Source of the DNA: Cryptomeria japonica
Lineage: Eukaryota > Streptophyta > Pinopsida > Cupressales > Cupressaceae
Assembly: GCF_030272615.1 (NCBI RefSeq)
Contig: NC_081407.1
Location: 438,863,230-438,927,229 of the forward strand
Direction of reading: 5' to 3'
Length of the DNA: 64,000 nucleotides
The first letter of the stretch is position 1; each line of letters begins with the position of its first letter. Position numbers and translations under genes: made by a program. The notes under the pieces were generated by a model. That model searched no databases. It was not told where the DNA came from and was given only the letters and a program-made list of their open reading frames with translations. Positions 12,023 through 22,802 of this stretch are shown here, piece after piece.

Positions 12023-12843
12023 TGATGTAGCCATAACCGGTAAAAACCTCTAAAGAGAATTGACTGGCTTATGCAGCAAGAGTAACACAATGAAAGCAAC
12101 AAGAAAACATAGAAAGATCACAGAATCAGATCATTTTATTGTCTTAGAACCTTCAATAACCAACTAGTTATCAACCTATAATCATCCTAGAACATCTAGT
12201 AGTTAACTGATTACATGTAGGCTACAAGCCAGATATAATCCAATCAGTTCTCTCAGAGTCAACCGGATTACTAAACATGAATCTAAATCCTTATTTTGAT
12301 TTCTACTTCCCCCACCCTCAAATGATTACATAATACCCTATATGTACCCTCTAGAACATATTTGGGTCGGCCACAAAAGATTACATTTACCAATGCAGAA
12401 AAATGAAATGTGTAACTAGGGCGGCCTCAAGAATGAAAGAAATCTTTTCGAAAAATAACAACCAAGAAGTGTGGATCAGCAGGAAGGTCAGCCACACATC
12501 AAAGAACATTGGACAAGACCCCACATAGATCCACATGCCAAGAACCACTCTGGTAATGAAGGAAGACTAACCGGTAAGCACAAGAACTATCCTGAAACCC
12601 AGAAACAGTTAAATCAGGAGCGATAATTAGCCAGAGAAGAATCCAAATGGAATGGAAATATGGAATCAATCACATAAACTAGCCTAGAAATTGAAAATAG
12701 GATCTACAATGAAAAGCAAGGAACTACTGACACCTACCAACAAGAACACAAAAAACTGCACACTGAACTGAACAAGAACTTAAACTGAAAGGAAATATTT
12801 TTGGTTGATGCAAGATTGTTCAAAGACCAAGGAAGATCCTACA
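12023..12843 (-). repeat. 5' LTR of the gag-protease Ty3 derivative
   Basis: Read on the minus strand it starts TGTAGGATC at 12843 and ends GGCTACATCA at 12023. It is followed by a degenerate initiator-Met tRNA primer site, TAGTATCAGAG, with A in place of the usual G. It matches 9123-9939 throughout, with scattered substitutions. Confidence 0.82.
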
Positions 12844-12848
12844 TAACA

Positions 12849-13458
12849 AAAAAAGCGTCTATGTCCCTTCACCACAAAATTATTAGGTTATTTTATAAAT
12901 AATTCCTCATTAGGATCCCCATGTAGAAAAAATATTTTTTACATCCATTTGATCAACCTCTAAATCAAAATCAATTTAACAATAGAAAAATAAAAAATAA
13001 AAAAGGTTAATCTACCCACAAGAGAAAATATCTCACTAAAATCCACTCCCTCAACCTAGTAGTAACCTTTAGCCACTAAAGAGGCCTTGTATTGCTCCAA
13101 CTTACCATCTACTCTAAATTGCTTTTTAAAGTCCTTTTATAACCAATGACTTTCCTCCCCTTGGACAACTCAAGTAGATCCAATATGTCATATTTTTCTA
13201 ATTTTTTTAGTTAATATTTCATGGCTTCCAACCAAGAATCATGCTCATTTTAACACAAAGATTCATTCACAAATCCAAGTTCATGGTTAGAACCTAATAA
13301 AGATATACACAATTATACTCACGAGGGTTATACCTTTCCACCTAAATATGTTGTCAAGTGGACCTTTTGAGATGTGTAATGAGAAGTTCATGTTCTTCCT
13401 CATCATAACTCAAATATGAACCTTCTCCTTCCTTATTCTATTCATCTTCTTGTTTTGT
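12849..13458 (-). pseudogene. Old Ty1/copia element 3: N-terminal reverse transcriptase
   Basis: Minus-strand translation shows KKLEKYDILDLLELSKGRKVI, equivalent to the copia W-E-L-V-x-L-P-x-G-x-K-x-I segment. Broken sequence equivalent to KARLVAKGY and the DVKTAFLHG motif follows. Stops and frame changes are numerous. The fragment is bounded by the TIR element on the right (duplication atgca at 13459-13463) and the Ty3 derivative on the left (taaca at 12844-12848). Confidence 0.6.
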
Positions 13459-13463
13459 ATGCA

Positions 13464-13935
13464 GATGTGTGCACCAAGATGGTGTGCAGAAAAGTGGACA
13501 CACCCCAAAAAAATATGAAAAAACACAAAATGCTCACGGGGTATTTCAAATTTAAAAAAACCCATCTGCATTTAGGCTCATTTTGTCAAGCCTAACCAAA
13601 GATAAACCTTGTATGGGGTTTAAAGTATACTAACCATGTACGTGGTTTAGAAAAATAAACCCCATACATGGTTTATAAAATAAAACCCCGTACGTGGTTT
13701 TAGTTTGTAAACCACGTATGCAATTTGTTTGTTAATAAAATTTAAATTAATAATATGGACTTGTATTCAATTCATTTAGCATTCCATTAGATTTTTTGGT
13801 AGGATATATACATAAAATATAACATTTAAGTATAATTTTCTTATACTTTAAGTTATATTTTATGTATATATTGTCAGGATGTTTGAGAGTGGTTCTAGAT
13901 CTCTAAGAGTTATAATGCAGATTCTAGTTTTTGAG
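13464..13935 (+). repeat. Left terminal inverted repeat of TIR copy 1
   Basis: About 470 bp reappears, reversed and with an extra internal segment, at 24375-25232. It contains the terminal GTGCACC block, GTGGACAC, several accccgtacgtggttta-like subterminal repeats (about 13605-13720) and the AT hairpin (13804-13871). Compared with the right arm, it lacks ~300 bp next to the terminus. Confidence 0.78.
13804..13871. repeat. AT-rich hairpin, TIR copy 1 left
   Basis: A perfect inverted repeat with 20-bp arms (ATATATACATAAAATATAAC and its complement) around a 28-bp loop that can itself partly pair. The same structure occurs at 24447-24514 and, with matching arm changes, at 55660-55745. Confidence 0.85.
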
Positions 13936-14240
13936 TATTCTTATAAATTTATCTATATCTCTCTATATCTCCCCCATGCCCTATCTCTCTCTCTCTGTCT
14001 CCTCCTCTCTTAGGTGTCTCTATCCCATTCTATCTCTCTCTGATTCCCCTTCTATGTGTCGCTCTCTATCACTATCTCTCTCTCTATTTCCCTCTTTCCG
14101 TCTCTCTCTCCATCTCTCTCCCCCTACCTTCCCCCCTCTCTCTCTCTCTCATTTATTTCCTCTCTCTCTCTCTCTCTCTCTCTCCTCTCTCCTCTCTTAG
14201 GTGTATCTCTCTCCCATTCCCTCCCTCTCCTCCCACACCC
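13936..14240. repeat. CT-rich microsatellite
   Basis: Imperfect (CT)n/(TCTC)n pyrimidine tract with the recurring word CTTAGGTGTCTCTCTCCCATT. The same word occurs at 22868-22890 and 23273-23293, so all these tracts descend from one repeat. The apparent Ser/Leu-rich ORFs here are low-complexity shadows. Confidence 0.85.
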
Positions 14241-14244
14241 TCAA

Positions 14245-15748
14245 TCTTTAGGGTCATATGGTATTCTTATGGGTAATATGGTATCCTAGGGATCCATGCA
14301 TGTGTCCTTAGGGGTCATATGGTATCCTAAGGGGTCATAGGACACCATATAACCCATAACATCATATAATGGGTCATATGGAGTCCTAACGGGTCATAGG
14401 ACACCATATGACCCCTTACCACACCATACGACCCATAATGACACCAAATGATGTTCTAAGGGGTCATAGAACACCATATGACCTCTTACGACACCATATG
14501 ACCCATAACAACACCATATGGAGTCCTAAGCAGTCATATGGTGTCCTAAGGGGTTGTAGGACACCATATGGTATCCTAAGGGGTCATATGGTGTCGTAGG
14601 AGTCATAGGATGCCATGCGACACATAACGACACCATATGGTGTCCTAAAGGGTCATATGGTGTCCTAAGGGGTCATAGGACACCATATGACCCTTAGGAC
14701 ACAATATGACCCCTAATGACACCTAAGGGGTCATATGGTGTCCTAAGGGGTCATAAGACACCATATGATCCCTTAGCACACTATAGGACCTATAACGGCA
14801 CCAAATAGTGTCCTAAAGGGTCATAGAACACCATATGACCCTTTAGGACACCATATGGTGTTGTTATGGGTCGTATGGTGTCCTAAGGGGTCATTGGACA
14901 CCATATGACCTCTTAGCAATAATATGACCCCTGACGATACCTAAGGGGTCATGGGACACCATATGGAGTCCTAAGGCGTCATATGGTGTTCTAAGGGGTT
15001 ATATAACACCATATGACCCCTTAGGACACCATATGACCCATAACAACACCTAAGGGGTCATAAGGGGTCATAGGACACCATATGACTCCTTAGCACACCA
15101 TACAACCCATAACGACACCAAATGGTGTTCTAAGGGGTCATAGAACACCATACAACCCATAACGACACCATATGGTATCCTAAGGGGTTGTAGGAGACCA
15201 TATGACCCTAAGGACACATAAGGGATCATATGGTGTCTAAAGGGGTCATAAGACACCATATGAACCCTTAAGACACCATACGACCCATAATGACAACATT
15301 TGGTGTCCTAAGGGGTCATAGAAAACCATATGACATCTTATGACACCATATGACCCATAAGGACACCATATAGAGACACCAAATTGTGTCCTAAGGGGTC
15401 CTATGGTGTCCTAAGGGGTCATAGAACACCATATGACCTCTTAAGACACCATACAAACCATAACAACACCATATGGAGTCCTAAGGGGTCATATGGTGTC
15501 CTAAGGGCTCATAGGACACCATATGACCCTTTAGGACACCATACGACCCCTAACAACACCACATGGTGTCCTAAGGGGTCATATGACACAAATATGACCC
15601 CTAAAGACACCTAAGGGGTTATATGGTGTTCTAAGGGATCATAGAACACCATATGACTCCTTAGGACACAATACGACCAATAACAACACTATATGGTGTC
15701 CTGAGGGGTCATAGGACACCATATGACCTCTTAGGACACCATATGGTC
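14245..15748. repeat. Palindromic two-node satellite array (1.5 kb)
   Basis: The whole stretch is built from the words TCATATGGTGTCCTAAGGGG and its complement, in both orientations and close succession. Two self-complementary nodes alternate: CATATG and CCTNAGG, joined by GTGTC or GACAC. Minor words (GACCCATAACGACACC) are interspersed. The order of orientations is irregular. A ~420-bp array of the same words lies at 58083-58500. Long fold-back structures are possible anywhere in it. Apparent ORFs here (MVSYDPLRHH-like) are translations of the repeat, not genes. Confidence 0.9.
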
Positions 15749-15854
15749 TATCTCTTTCCCTCTAACTATTTTTACCTCTCTCCCTCCCAACCCCCTTCTC
15801 CCTCTCACCCTCTATCTCTATCTCTCTCTCACTCCCCCTCTATTAGGTGTCTCT
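15749..15854. repeat. CT-rich tract hosting the copia insertion
   Basis: Pyrimidine-rich tract that continues at 22798 after the copia element. The target duplication tctct (15850-15854 and 22798-22802) lies in it, so the copia element landed in a CT microsatellite. Confidence 0.75.
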
Positions 15855-17050
15855 TGTTTGCCATCTGGTGGAATTGCTTGCATTGATGCCAACACTAGCT
15901 ATTTGGATGCTTTACCAACACCTTTCTAGTCCTGGTAGGTTGAGTAGTTTTGGTTAACTTGGATCCAACATGATCTAGTAGGCTTTGGTATAGTTTGGTG
16001 ATGGAATCAGCTTGTTCATGATACTTTTACTCATATTTGGTTAGTTGGTTTTGGTCTGGTAATCGGTTGATATCCCGCTTGCTTAAAAGATTGGTTTTCT
16101 GGTTTAAGCGAGGGTTTCACTGACAAAGATTTTGGTGGAGATCTTTCATGAATTGCATAAGTAGTGTTGGTGCAACTTCTTGTGGAGTTTTAGGATGTTG
16201 TTGTTGATCATGTTCGAGACTTGGTTGGTGGAGATCATTGTTGTGGTGTGTGGACCTATACTTGGTTTCGATTGATCTAGGTTATGGAATGACTTTAATG
16301 TAATGTGTGGATAGGACCTATTAATGTATTTCTAGGATGTCTTATGTGCTGATATTATTTTTTTGTTCTAAGGTCGACATGGTTTGTAATTATGTAATTG
16401 GTTTATTGTTTGGTGGCCGATCTAATTGTTTATGGTCGAGGCTTTATATATATATGTAAGATCTCATTATAGATCATTATTGTTATTGTTAGAGGTCAAG
16501 GTCAAGGATGTAATATGTGAATAATGTAATATCATTCAGGTAGAGGAGTTAGTCGATCATTGGAGATCATATTGGTTTTATGTAAGAGGATTTAGTCCTT
16601 CGGTATTGAGCTTAACTAAAACTTTACTCAGACATAGGAGATGCTATCTTTTGCAGTTCAACACTTCTTCCGATTGTAGTTTGGATTCTATGTAGTCAGT
16701 TAGGCTCCTTTTTGTGATGAGCGGTGTGCTCTAGGTTGTTGGCCTTCTTGCAAGTGCAGGCCCCTTCATTATAAATCGTATACTTACTACAAAATTTTTA
16801 TCTGACTATGGGTAGGCTTCCCATCATGGTTTTTCCCTTTACCAGGTTTTCCACGTACAAATCTTGGTGTCATGTGGATGGTATTTATTTTGTGATTATT
16901 ATTTATGCTTAATTGGTTTATCTTCTATTTAGGTATTAATGTTTTGGGTTTTGTTATTAAAATTTAAATTACTAATGCTTCTGGTAATCTATGACAACTG
17001 ATTAACCCCCCCCCTCTCATTTGTCTTCTGGTTATTTGAACTTTCTAACA
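15855..17050 (+). repeat. 5' LTR of copia element 1
   Basis: Begins TGTTTGCCATCTGGTGG and ends CTTTCTAACA. Matches 21587-22797 along its whole length with many substitutions, so the insertion is not recent. A candidate TATA box is near 16446. Confidence 0.88.
16444..16457 (+). promoter_or_regulatory. Candidate LTR TATA box
   Basis: TTTATATATATAT followed by gtaagatc, conserved as GTATATATAT near 22190 in the other LTR. Its position, ~600 bp before the LTR end, is plausible for the start of the R region, but no transcript evidence is available. Confidence 0.35.
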
Positions 17051-17052
17051 AT

Positions 17053-17063
17053 TGGTATCAGAG
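17053..17063 (+). other. Primer binding site, initiator Met tRNA type
   Basis: TGGTATCAGAG lies two bases after the 5' LTR, the usual plant copia primer site complementary to the 3' end of initiator Met tRNA. Confidence 0.85.
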
Positions 17064-17344
17064 ATTTGGTCATGTCTGTAGAAATCTTAACCATTTGAGG
17101 AAGATCCTATGGTGACTAACAGTTCAAGTTCATATAGTTCTTCAGGAGCTATCTTTCGAAGGGATATTCTAAGGCTTGATGGAACAATTACACAATATGG
17201 AAGATTTAGATGGAGACTCATCTAAGATATCTTGGTAAGAAGACTTGGGAGATCACATAGAATGGTGTCACACCCTATAATATGAGATCTGGAAATCCTC
17301 CTCTGGTAAACCTGGACAAGGAGCTTGAGAATGATGGTTGAGAA

Positions 17345-18212
17345 ATAGAAGCCCTCTTGTGTGCACTTTCTTATCAACAAATCATCTGGAAAGGCTATAT
17401 AGGATAAGTTGGAGACTCTTAATGAAGGTCACCCTACAGTGAAAATTGCTAAACTTGATGGTTACCGGGTGAGATATGAAAACGTGAAGATGGAAGAAGA
17501 TGAAAGGGTTACAACATTCATGGAAAGGGTAAATGAGATTGTTATGGGAATTCAATGTTGTGGTGGAACTCTGAGCAAAGATGAAATTGTTTCTAAAGTC
17601 CTGAGTGCCCTATGACCAGCTTACAAAATGAAGGCTATTTCTATTACTTTGGCTGGGAAACTATCTTCTTTTGAGCTTGAAGAATTTGGATCTTCTGGAG
17701 CTATGAAGTCTAAACCTAGTTTTCATGCATCTACATCTACAACCGATAAGCAAGACCGGAAAGCTTTATTTGCAAAGGAATTAGAAGATATAAAGAGAGA
17801 ATATGATGAGTTTGAGCAACTTGAAGCACTATTTGCTAGAAGAGTACCTAAAGGACTGGTAGGACGTAAGTACGAAAGAAAAACACCTTTTAAATATTTT
17901 GCATGTAATAAGATTGGTCATTTTGCATCTAGATGTCCTAAAAGGAATTCAAGATTTGAAGAAAGAGTTAGAAGATCATTTAAGCCTAACCCTGGATATC
18001 AGAACAAGTATAAAGACAAGAAAAATAGAGACAAATCATGCTACATAATGGATGAGGAAGGCATTACTGATTTAGATGATGAATCGATAGAAGACTCTGC
18101 TAGTGGATCCAACAATGGGAAGGAATGGGTATTCCTAGCTATAAAGGAAGATGATCTGTACCTAAAGAGAAGGCACTTGCTGCTAAAACTAAATACAAGG
18201 ATGAATGGGTAA
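17345..18212 (+). pseudogene. gag: Gag of copia element 1
   Basis: Nucleocapsid precursor. Recognisable from EALLCALSYQQI at about 17348, through HPTVKIAKLDGYRVRYENVK and FMERVNEIVMGIQCCGG, to the zinc knuckle region at about 17885-17940, YFACNKIGHFASRC. The first Cys of the CCHC motif is replaced by Tyr (TAT for TGT). A TGA near 17613 and earlier stops break it, and the N-terminal part is badly degraded. The protein is homologous along its length to the gag at 31735-32334. Confidence 0.8.
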
Positions 18213-18580
18213 TTGACTACGGTTGTCCACATCATATGACTAGAGATATAGGGAAGTTTCTGTCTTTGCAAGAATTTGATGGTGGTCTAGTTAGATTTGG
18301 AGATGACAAGGCATGTATGATCAAAGGAAAAGGAACTATATCATTGGATGGAAAGAAAAACACTGACAATGTTTATTATGTTGAAGGTTTCAAGCATAAT
18401 CTTTTGAGTGTAGGTCAATTAGTAGATAAGGGATTTCAATTATAGTTCAAGGATGGGAAATGCAAAATCATTAATAGATCTGGCTTGGAAATTGCAACTG
18501 GTACACATATAAAAGGTAATATATTTTATTTGAACTCTGATGAGAAGAGATGTTTGATTACATAGATTGATGAGAGTTGG
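18206..18580 (+). pseudogene. Protease of copia element 1
   Basis: Aspartic protease region: EWVIDYGCPHHMTRDIGKF near 18205-18250. The catalytic Asp is kept, but the expected Ser of DSG is Tyr. GVGQLVDKGFQL-like sequence follows, the usual LLSVGQL hallmark, up to a TAG at 18443-18445. It then runs into NRSGLEIATGTHIKGN. A frame change from gag occurs near 18190. Confidence 0.75.
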
Positions 18581-19620
18581 CTATGGCATAAAAGGCTATG
18601 GCATGTGAATTTTGATTGCATTGTGAAGATCAATTCAACTAAGGCAATTAGGGATATACCTACTATTATGAAGCCCTATAATCCAGTATGTAAAGAATGT
18701 CAAATGGGTAAATAGGTCAAAACCTCTTTTAGGAGTATACAAGATAAATCAAATAATGTTCTTGATCTTATTCATACTAATTTATGTGGCCCTGCTAGAG
18801 TTAAAAGTTTTCAAGGTGATAGATATTTCATGCTAATCATTGATGATTATTCTAGAATGATGTGGGTTACTTTTCTGAGAGAAAAATCTGAAGCATTTGA
18901 AATGTTTAAAAAATTTAAGGCTAAAGTGGAAACTGAGACAGGATTGAAGATTAAATGTTTGAGATCAGGTCATGGTGGTGAATTCACATCTGGTGAGTTT
19001 ATAACTTTTCTGACAAGCATGGTATTAGAAGACAATTTTCCACTCCCCAGACACCTCAGCAGAATGGAGTTGTGGAAAAGAAGAACATAATTATCTTGGA
19101 TGTTGCTAGAACAATGATGATGGAAGCTTGTATACCTCATATCTACTGGAGATAAGCAGTGAGCATAGCGGTTTATACATTGAACATAGTGCATATCAAA
19201 GGAGAAACTTGTAAGACACCTTATCAATTATGGTTTGGCAATACACCTATAGTTAAGTATTTCAGATTTTTTGGTAGTAAATGTTATATCAGGAGAGATG
19301 ATATTATTGGGAAATTTGATCCTAGATGTGATGAAGGCATATTTCTTGGTTATTCTAATGAAAGAAAAGCATATAGGTGTTATAACAAGAGATTATAGAG
19401 AAATGTGGAGAGTGCTAATGTCAAAGTAGATGAGTTGAACATAAGTCAAATCAAAGTTTATAAGAAGGAACCGATAGTGGAAATGATTATATCTGAACTG
19501 GTAGCACCTTTGCCGGAATAGAGAGTTGAACCAGTTACTCCGGCAGTATCAGAGAATTCTACAGTAACTGAAGAACATGGAAGAGGAATAGAAAGTCAAA
19601 AGACTCTTAGGTATGTGAGA
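18550..19620 (+). pseudogene. Integrase of copia element 1
   Basis: It starts with the zinc-binding gag-pre-integrase region (ESWLWHKRLWHVNFD, then NPVCKECQMGK). The core carries the first Asp (DLIHTNLCGP in place of the usual HSDLCGP), YFMLIIDDYSRMMWVTFL, and LRSGHGGEFTSGEF, where the second catalytic Asp (normally RSDHGGEF) is Gly. After a frame change near 19015, the C-terminal part reads KGETCKTPYQLWFG, FFGSKCYIRRDD and DEGIFLGYSNERKAYRCYN. Stops lie at 19153, 19396 and elsewhere. Not functional. Confidence 0.82.
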
Positions 19621-19689
19621 TTGAATCATTCAGAAGATCAAATCATTGGGGATAAGAGCAATGGAGTGATAGCAAGAACAAGACTAGAA

Positions 19690-20669
19690 ACTAATCAAGT
19701 ATGTTTAATTTCACAAGTTGAACTGGTATTAGTAATTGAGGCATGTAAAGATGAACATTGGTATAAAGATATGGAAGAAGAATTAGGCCAGATTGAGAAA
19801 AATAACACATGGACCTTGGTTCCCCGACATAAAAATAAAAATGTTATTGGAAATAAATGGGTTTTTAGGAATAATTGAATGAGGATGGTCAAGTTATAAG
19901 GAATAAGGCTAGATTGGTTTGTAAAGGATATTCTCAGAAGGAAGGAATTGATTATGGAGAGACTTTTGCACCTCTAGCTAGGATTGAAGCTATAAGATTA
20001 TTTGTTGCCTATGCTGATTATAAAAACTACAAGGTTTATCAAATGGATGTTAAATGTGTATTTTTGAATGGGTATCTTGATGAGGAAGTTTATATTGAGA
20101 AAATTGATGGTTTTTCACTATCAAATGATACAGATATGGTTTGCAGGTTAAGGAAACCTTTATATGGATTGAAACAAGCACCTAGAGCTTGGTATGCAAG
20201 GTTGGATAAATATCTTTTGAAGCTTGGTTTTACTAAGGGCAGTGTTGATAGTAATTTATATTATAAGATCACTGATAATGATATACTGATTATTGAAGTA
20301 TTTGTTGATGACATTATTTTTGGAGATGAAGATAAATTATGCATAGAATTTTGAAAAAATGTGGAGAAAGAATTTGAGATGTCTATGATTGGTGAGATGG
20401 ATTTTTCCATAGGTTTGCAGATTACTCAGACTAAAAAAGGTATTTTCATCTGTCAAACTAAATATGCTAAGGAATTATTGAAGAAATTTGGTATGGGAGA
20501 TTCTAAACCGGTAAGTACTCCTATGGTTACAAGTGATAAATTGACAAGAAAACACATTTCTGCACTAGTAAATCCTACAAGATACAAATCTATGATTGGA
20601 GGTTTGCTTAATTTGACTGAGACTAGGCCTTACATTATGAATGTTGTTTGTATTGTTTCAAGATTTTAG
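19690..20669 (+). pseudogene. Reverse transcriptase of copia element 1
   Basis: Copia RT in order: [79 protein letters not shown], and the catalytic [11 protein letters not shown] near 20300-20330 with both Asp present. TKYAKELLKKFGM and YKSMIGGLLNLTETRPYIMN follow. There is a frame change near 19865, a TGA at 20352 and a TAG at 20667; the latter falls where element 2 has Q (SRYQSN). Confidence 0.88.
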
Positions 20670-20693
20670 AGTGATCATAGAGAAAATCATGAG

Positions 20694-21260
20694 ATGGGGA
20701 TGAAAACAATTTTTAGATACTTGCAAGGTCCATCCAAATATGGCATGTGGTATCCTAAGGATGATAAATTTACTTTATGTGCATATACAGATGCTGATTG
20801 GGCTGGAGATGTTGATGATCGGAAAAGTAATTTAGATGGAGCTTTCTTTCTTGGAAAGAAGTTGGTTTCATGGATCAGCAAGAAACAATCATGTACTTCT
20901 TTATCTACTGCTGAAGTTGAGTATGTGGTTGCTACTACTAACTGTACACAAGTTTTATGGATGAATCAAATGTTGAATGATATAAAGGTGGATTGTGATG
21001 CACCGATAGTTATTCACTGTGATAACTCTGCTACTATTGATATATCAAAGAATCTGGTATTTCATTCTAAAACAAAGTACATATCTATCAAGTATAACTT
21101 TTTGAAGGAGAAGGTGGAAGCAAATGAAGTTAGACTATTTTATGTGAGCTCTAAAGAGCAGATTGTAGATATTTTCACTAAACCTTTGTCCAAGGAATCA
21201 TGTGAGTACCTGAGAGATAGATTGGGAGTTTCTGCCCCTCTGGTAGAGACTAAATTGATG
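20694..21260 (+). pseudogene. RNase H of copia element 1
   Basis: Follows RT in the same frame. YTDADWAGDVDDRKS supplies the first Asp, CTSLSTAEVEYVVATTNC the Glu, and HCDNSATIDISKN the next Asp. It ends with HIFTKPLS-like VDIFTKPLSKESCEYLRDRL. This domain is nearly intact; the element's loss of function lies elsewhere. Confidence 0.88.
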
Positions 21261-21335
21261 CAGTTTGGCATTAGTCTGACATGCATTATCAGATATACTA
21301 CTCATTCTAGCACTAATGTGGGATGCTACTGCTTA

Positions 21336-21586
21336 GGGGGAGTAGTCAGCTTTGTGATTCAATGGTTTATGCTTTTTGTTTGATATTTTTGTTAGATTTC
21401 TGGCATTGATGTCAAAGGGAGAGAGATATTGATGTGAAAAAGGAAAAGAAATTCAGAGCTTTACAGAGATATCATTCATAGGGGGAGATTGTTGACTGTC
21501 TTCCACTGTGGGAGACTTGTTTGGAATTTCTTGGTACTTATATGTTTTTTACATCTAGTGTTGCCATCAATGCCAAAGGGGGAGAT
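21336..21586 (+). promoter_or_regulatory. Repeated polypurine-tract motifs before the 3' LTR
   Basis: GGGGGAG occurs at 21336-21342, 21481-21487 and 21578-21584, with a weaker AAAGGGAGAGAG at 21414. The last, AAAGGGGGAGAT (21575-21586), touches the LTR and is the functional-type plus-strand primer site. Element 2 has the same arrangement. Confidence 0.75.
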
Positions 21587-22797
21587 TGTTGGCCATCTAG
21601 TGGAATTGGTTGCATTGATGTTTTTTCATTGATGCCAACACTAGCTGTTTGGATGCTTTACTGACACCCTTCTAGTCCCAGTATGTTGAGTGGTTTTTGG
21701 TTAACTTGGATCTGACATGATCTGGTAGGCTCCGGTATAGTCTAGTGATGGAATCAGCTTGTTCATGATACTTATACTCATATTTTTTCAATTGGTTTTG
21801 GTCTGGTAATCAGTTGATATCATGCTTTCTTAGAAGATTAGTTTTCTAGTTCTGGCAAGGGTTTCACCGATAGAGCTTTTGGTGGAGGTCTTTGATGAAT
21901 TGAATAAGTGGTGTTGGTACAGCTTCTAGTGGAGTTTCAGGATGTTGTTGTTGATCATGTTTGAGACTTGGCAGATGGAGATCATTATTGTAGTGTGTGG
22001 ACCTATACTTGGTCCAAGTTGATCTAGGTTATGGACCGACTTTAATGTAACATGTGAATATGACCTATTAATGTATTTATGAGATGTCTTGTGTTGATAT
22101 TATTTGTTTGGTCTAAGGACAACATGGTTTGTAATTATGTAATTGGTTTATTGTCTGGCGACTGACCTAATTGTTTATGGTCGAGGGTTTGTATATATAT
22201 GTAAGATCCCATTATAGATCATTATGGTTATTGTTAGAGGTCACAATCAAGGAATGTAATATGCAAATAATGTAATATCATTCAGGTAAAGGAGTTGGTC
22301 GATCATTGGAGATCAAATTGGTTTTATGTAAGAGGATTTAGTCCTCCAGTATTGAGCTTAATCAGAACTGTACTCAGGAATAGAAGATGTTATCTTTTGC
22401 AGTTCAATACTTCTCCAGATTGTAGTCTAGATTTCTATGTAGTCAGTGAGGCTCCTTTTTGTGATGAGTAGTGTTCTCTAGGTTGTTGGCCTTCCTGCAA
22501 GTGCAGGCCCCTTCATTGTAAATCACATACTTACTGCAGAAGTATTATCTGACTGTGGGTAGGCTTCCCATCATGGATTTTCCCTTTACCGGGTTTTCCA
22601 CGTACAAATATTGGTGTCATGTAGATGGTATTTATTATGTGATTATTGTTTATTCTTCATTGGTTTATCTGCTATTCAGGTATTAATCTTTTGGATTCTG
22701 GTATTAAAATTTAAATTACTAATGGTTTTGATAATCTGTGACAACTGATTCACCCTCCCCTCTCAGTTGTCTTTTCAGTTATTTGAACTATCTAACA
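21587..22797 (+). repeat. 3' LTR of copia element 1
   Basis: Begins TGTTGGCCATCTAGTGG after the polypurine tract and ends ACTATCTAACA, followed by the duplication tctct. It has a short internal extra (TGTTTTTTCAT near 21620) not found in the 5' LTR. Confidence 0.88.
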
Positions 22798-22802
22798 TCT
22801 CT

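Larger units (their letters stand above)
9062..12843 (-). mobile_element. Ty3/gypsy-type element with gag and protease only (non-autonomous)
   Basis: Two ~820-bp LTRs (12023-12843 upstream, 9123-9939 downstream) flank only ~2.1 kb of internal sequence, against 4-5 kb or more in a complete element. A 5-bp duplication taaca lies at 9057-9061 and 12844-12848, and removing one copy brings the host copia RT back together. The primer site abuts the upstream LTR. Gag and a retropepsin domain are present; RT, RNase H and integrase are absent. The internal reading frame is constant, with only in-frame stops. This resembles gag-only derivatives that depend on partner elements. Confidence 0.8.
15855..22797 (+). 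mobile_element. Ty1/copia element 1, Sirevirus-like, nearly full length
   Basis: 6.9 kb with LTRs at 15855-17050 and 21587-22797 and duplication tctct. The primer site TGGTATCAGAG starts at 17053 and the polypurine tract ends at 21586. Domain order is gag, protease, integrase, RT, RNase H, the copia order. Several GGGGGAG copies precede the 3' LTR, a feature known from Sireviruses. Coding is broken by at least three frame changes and many stops. Element 2 (25588-33692) is a related copy, so each helps in reading the other. Confidence 0.9.

Noticed and set aside
14408-15614. ORFs with repeated SYGVLRGHRTPYD-like peptides
   Set aside because: They translate the palindromic satellite and follow its words on both strands; no start context or other coding sign.
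14245-15748. CRISPR-like array
   Set aside because: The repeats vary, occur in both orientations, have no unique spacers and lie in a plant-type transposon.
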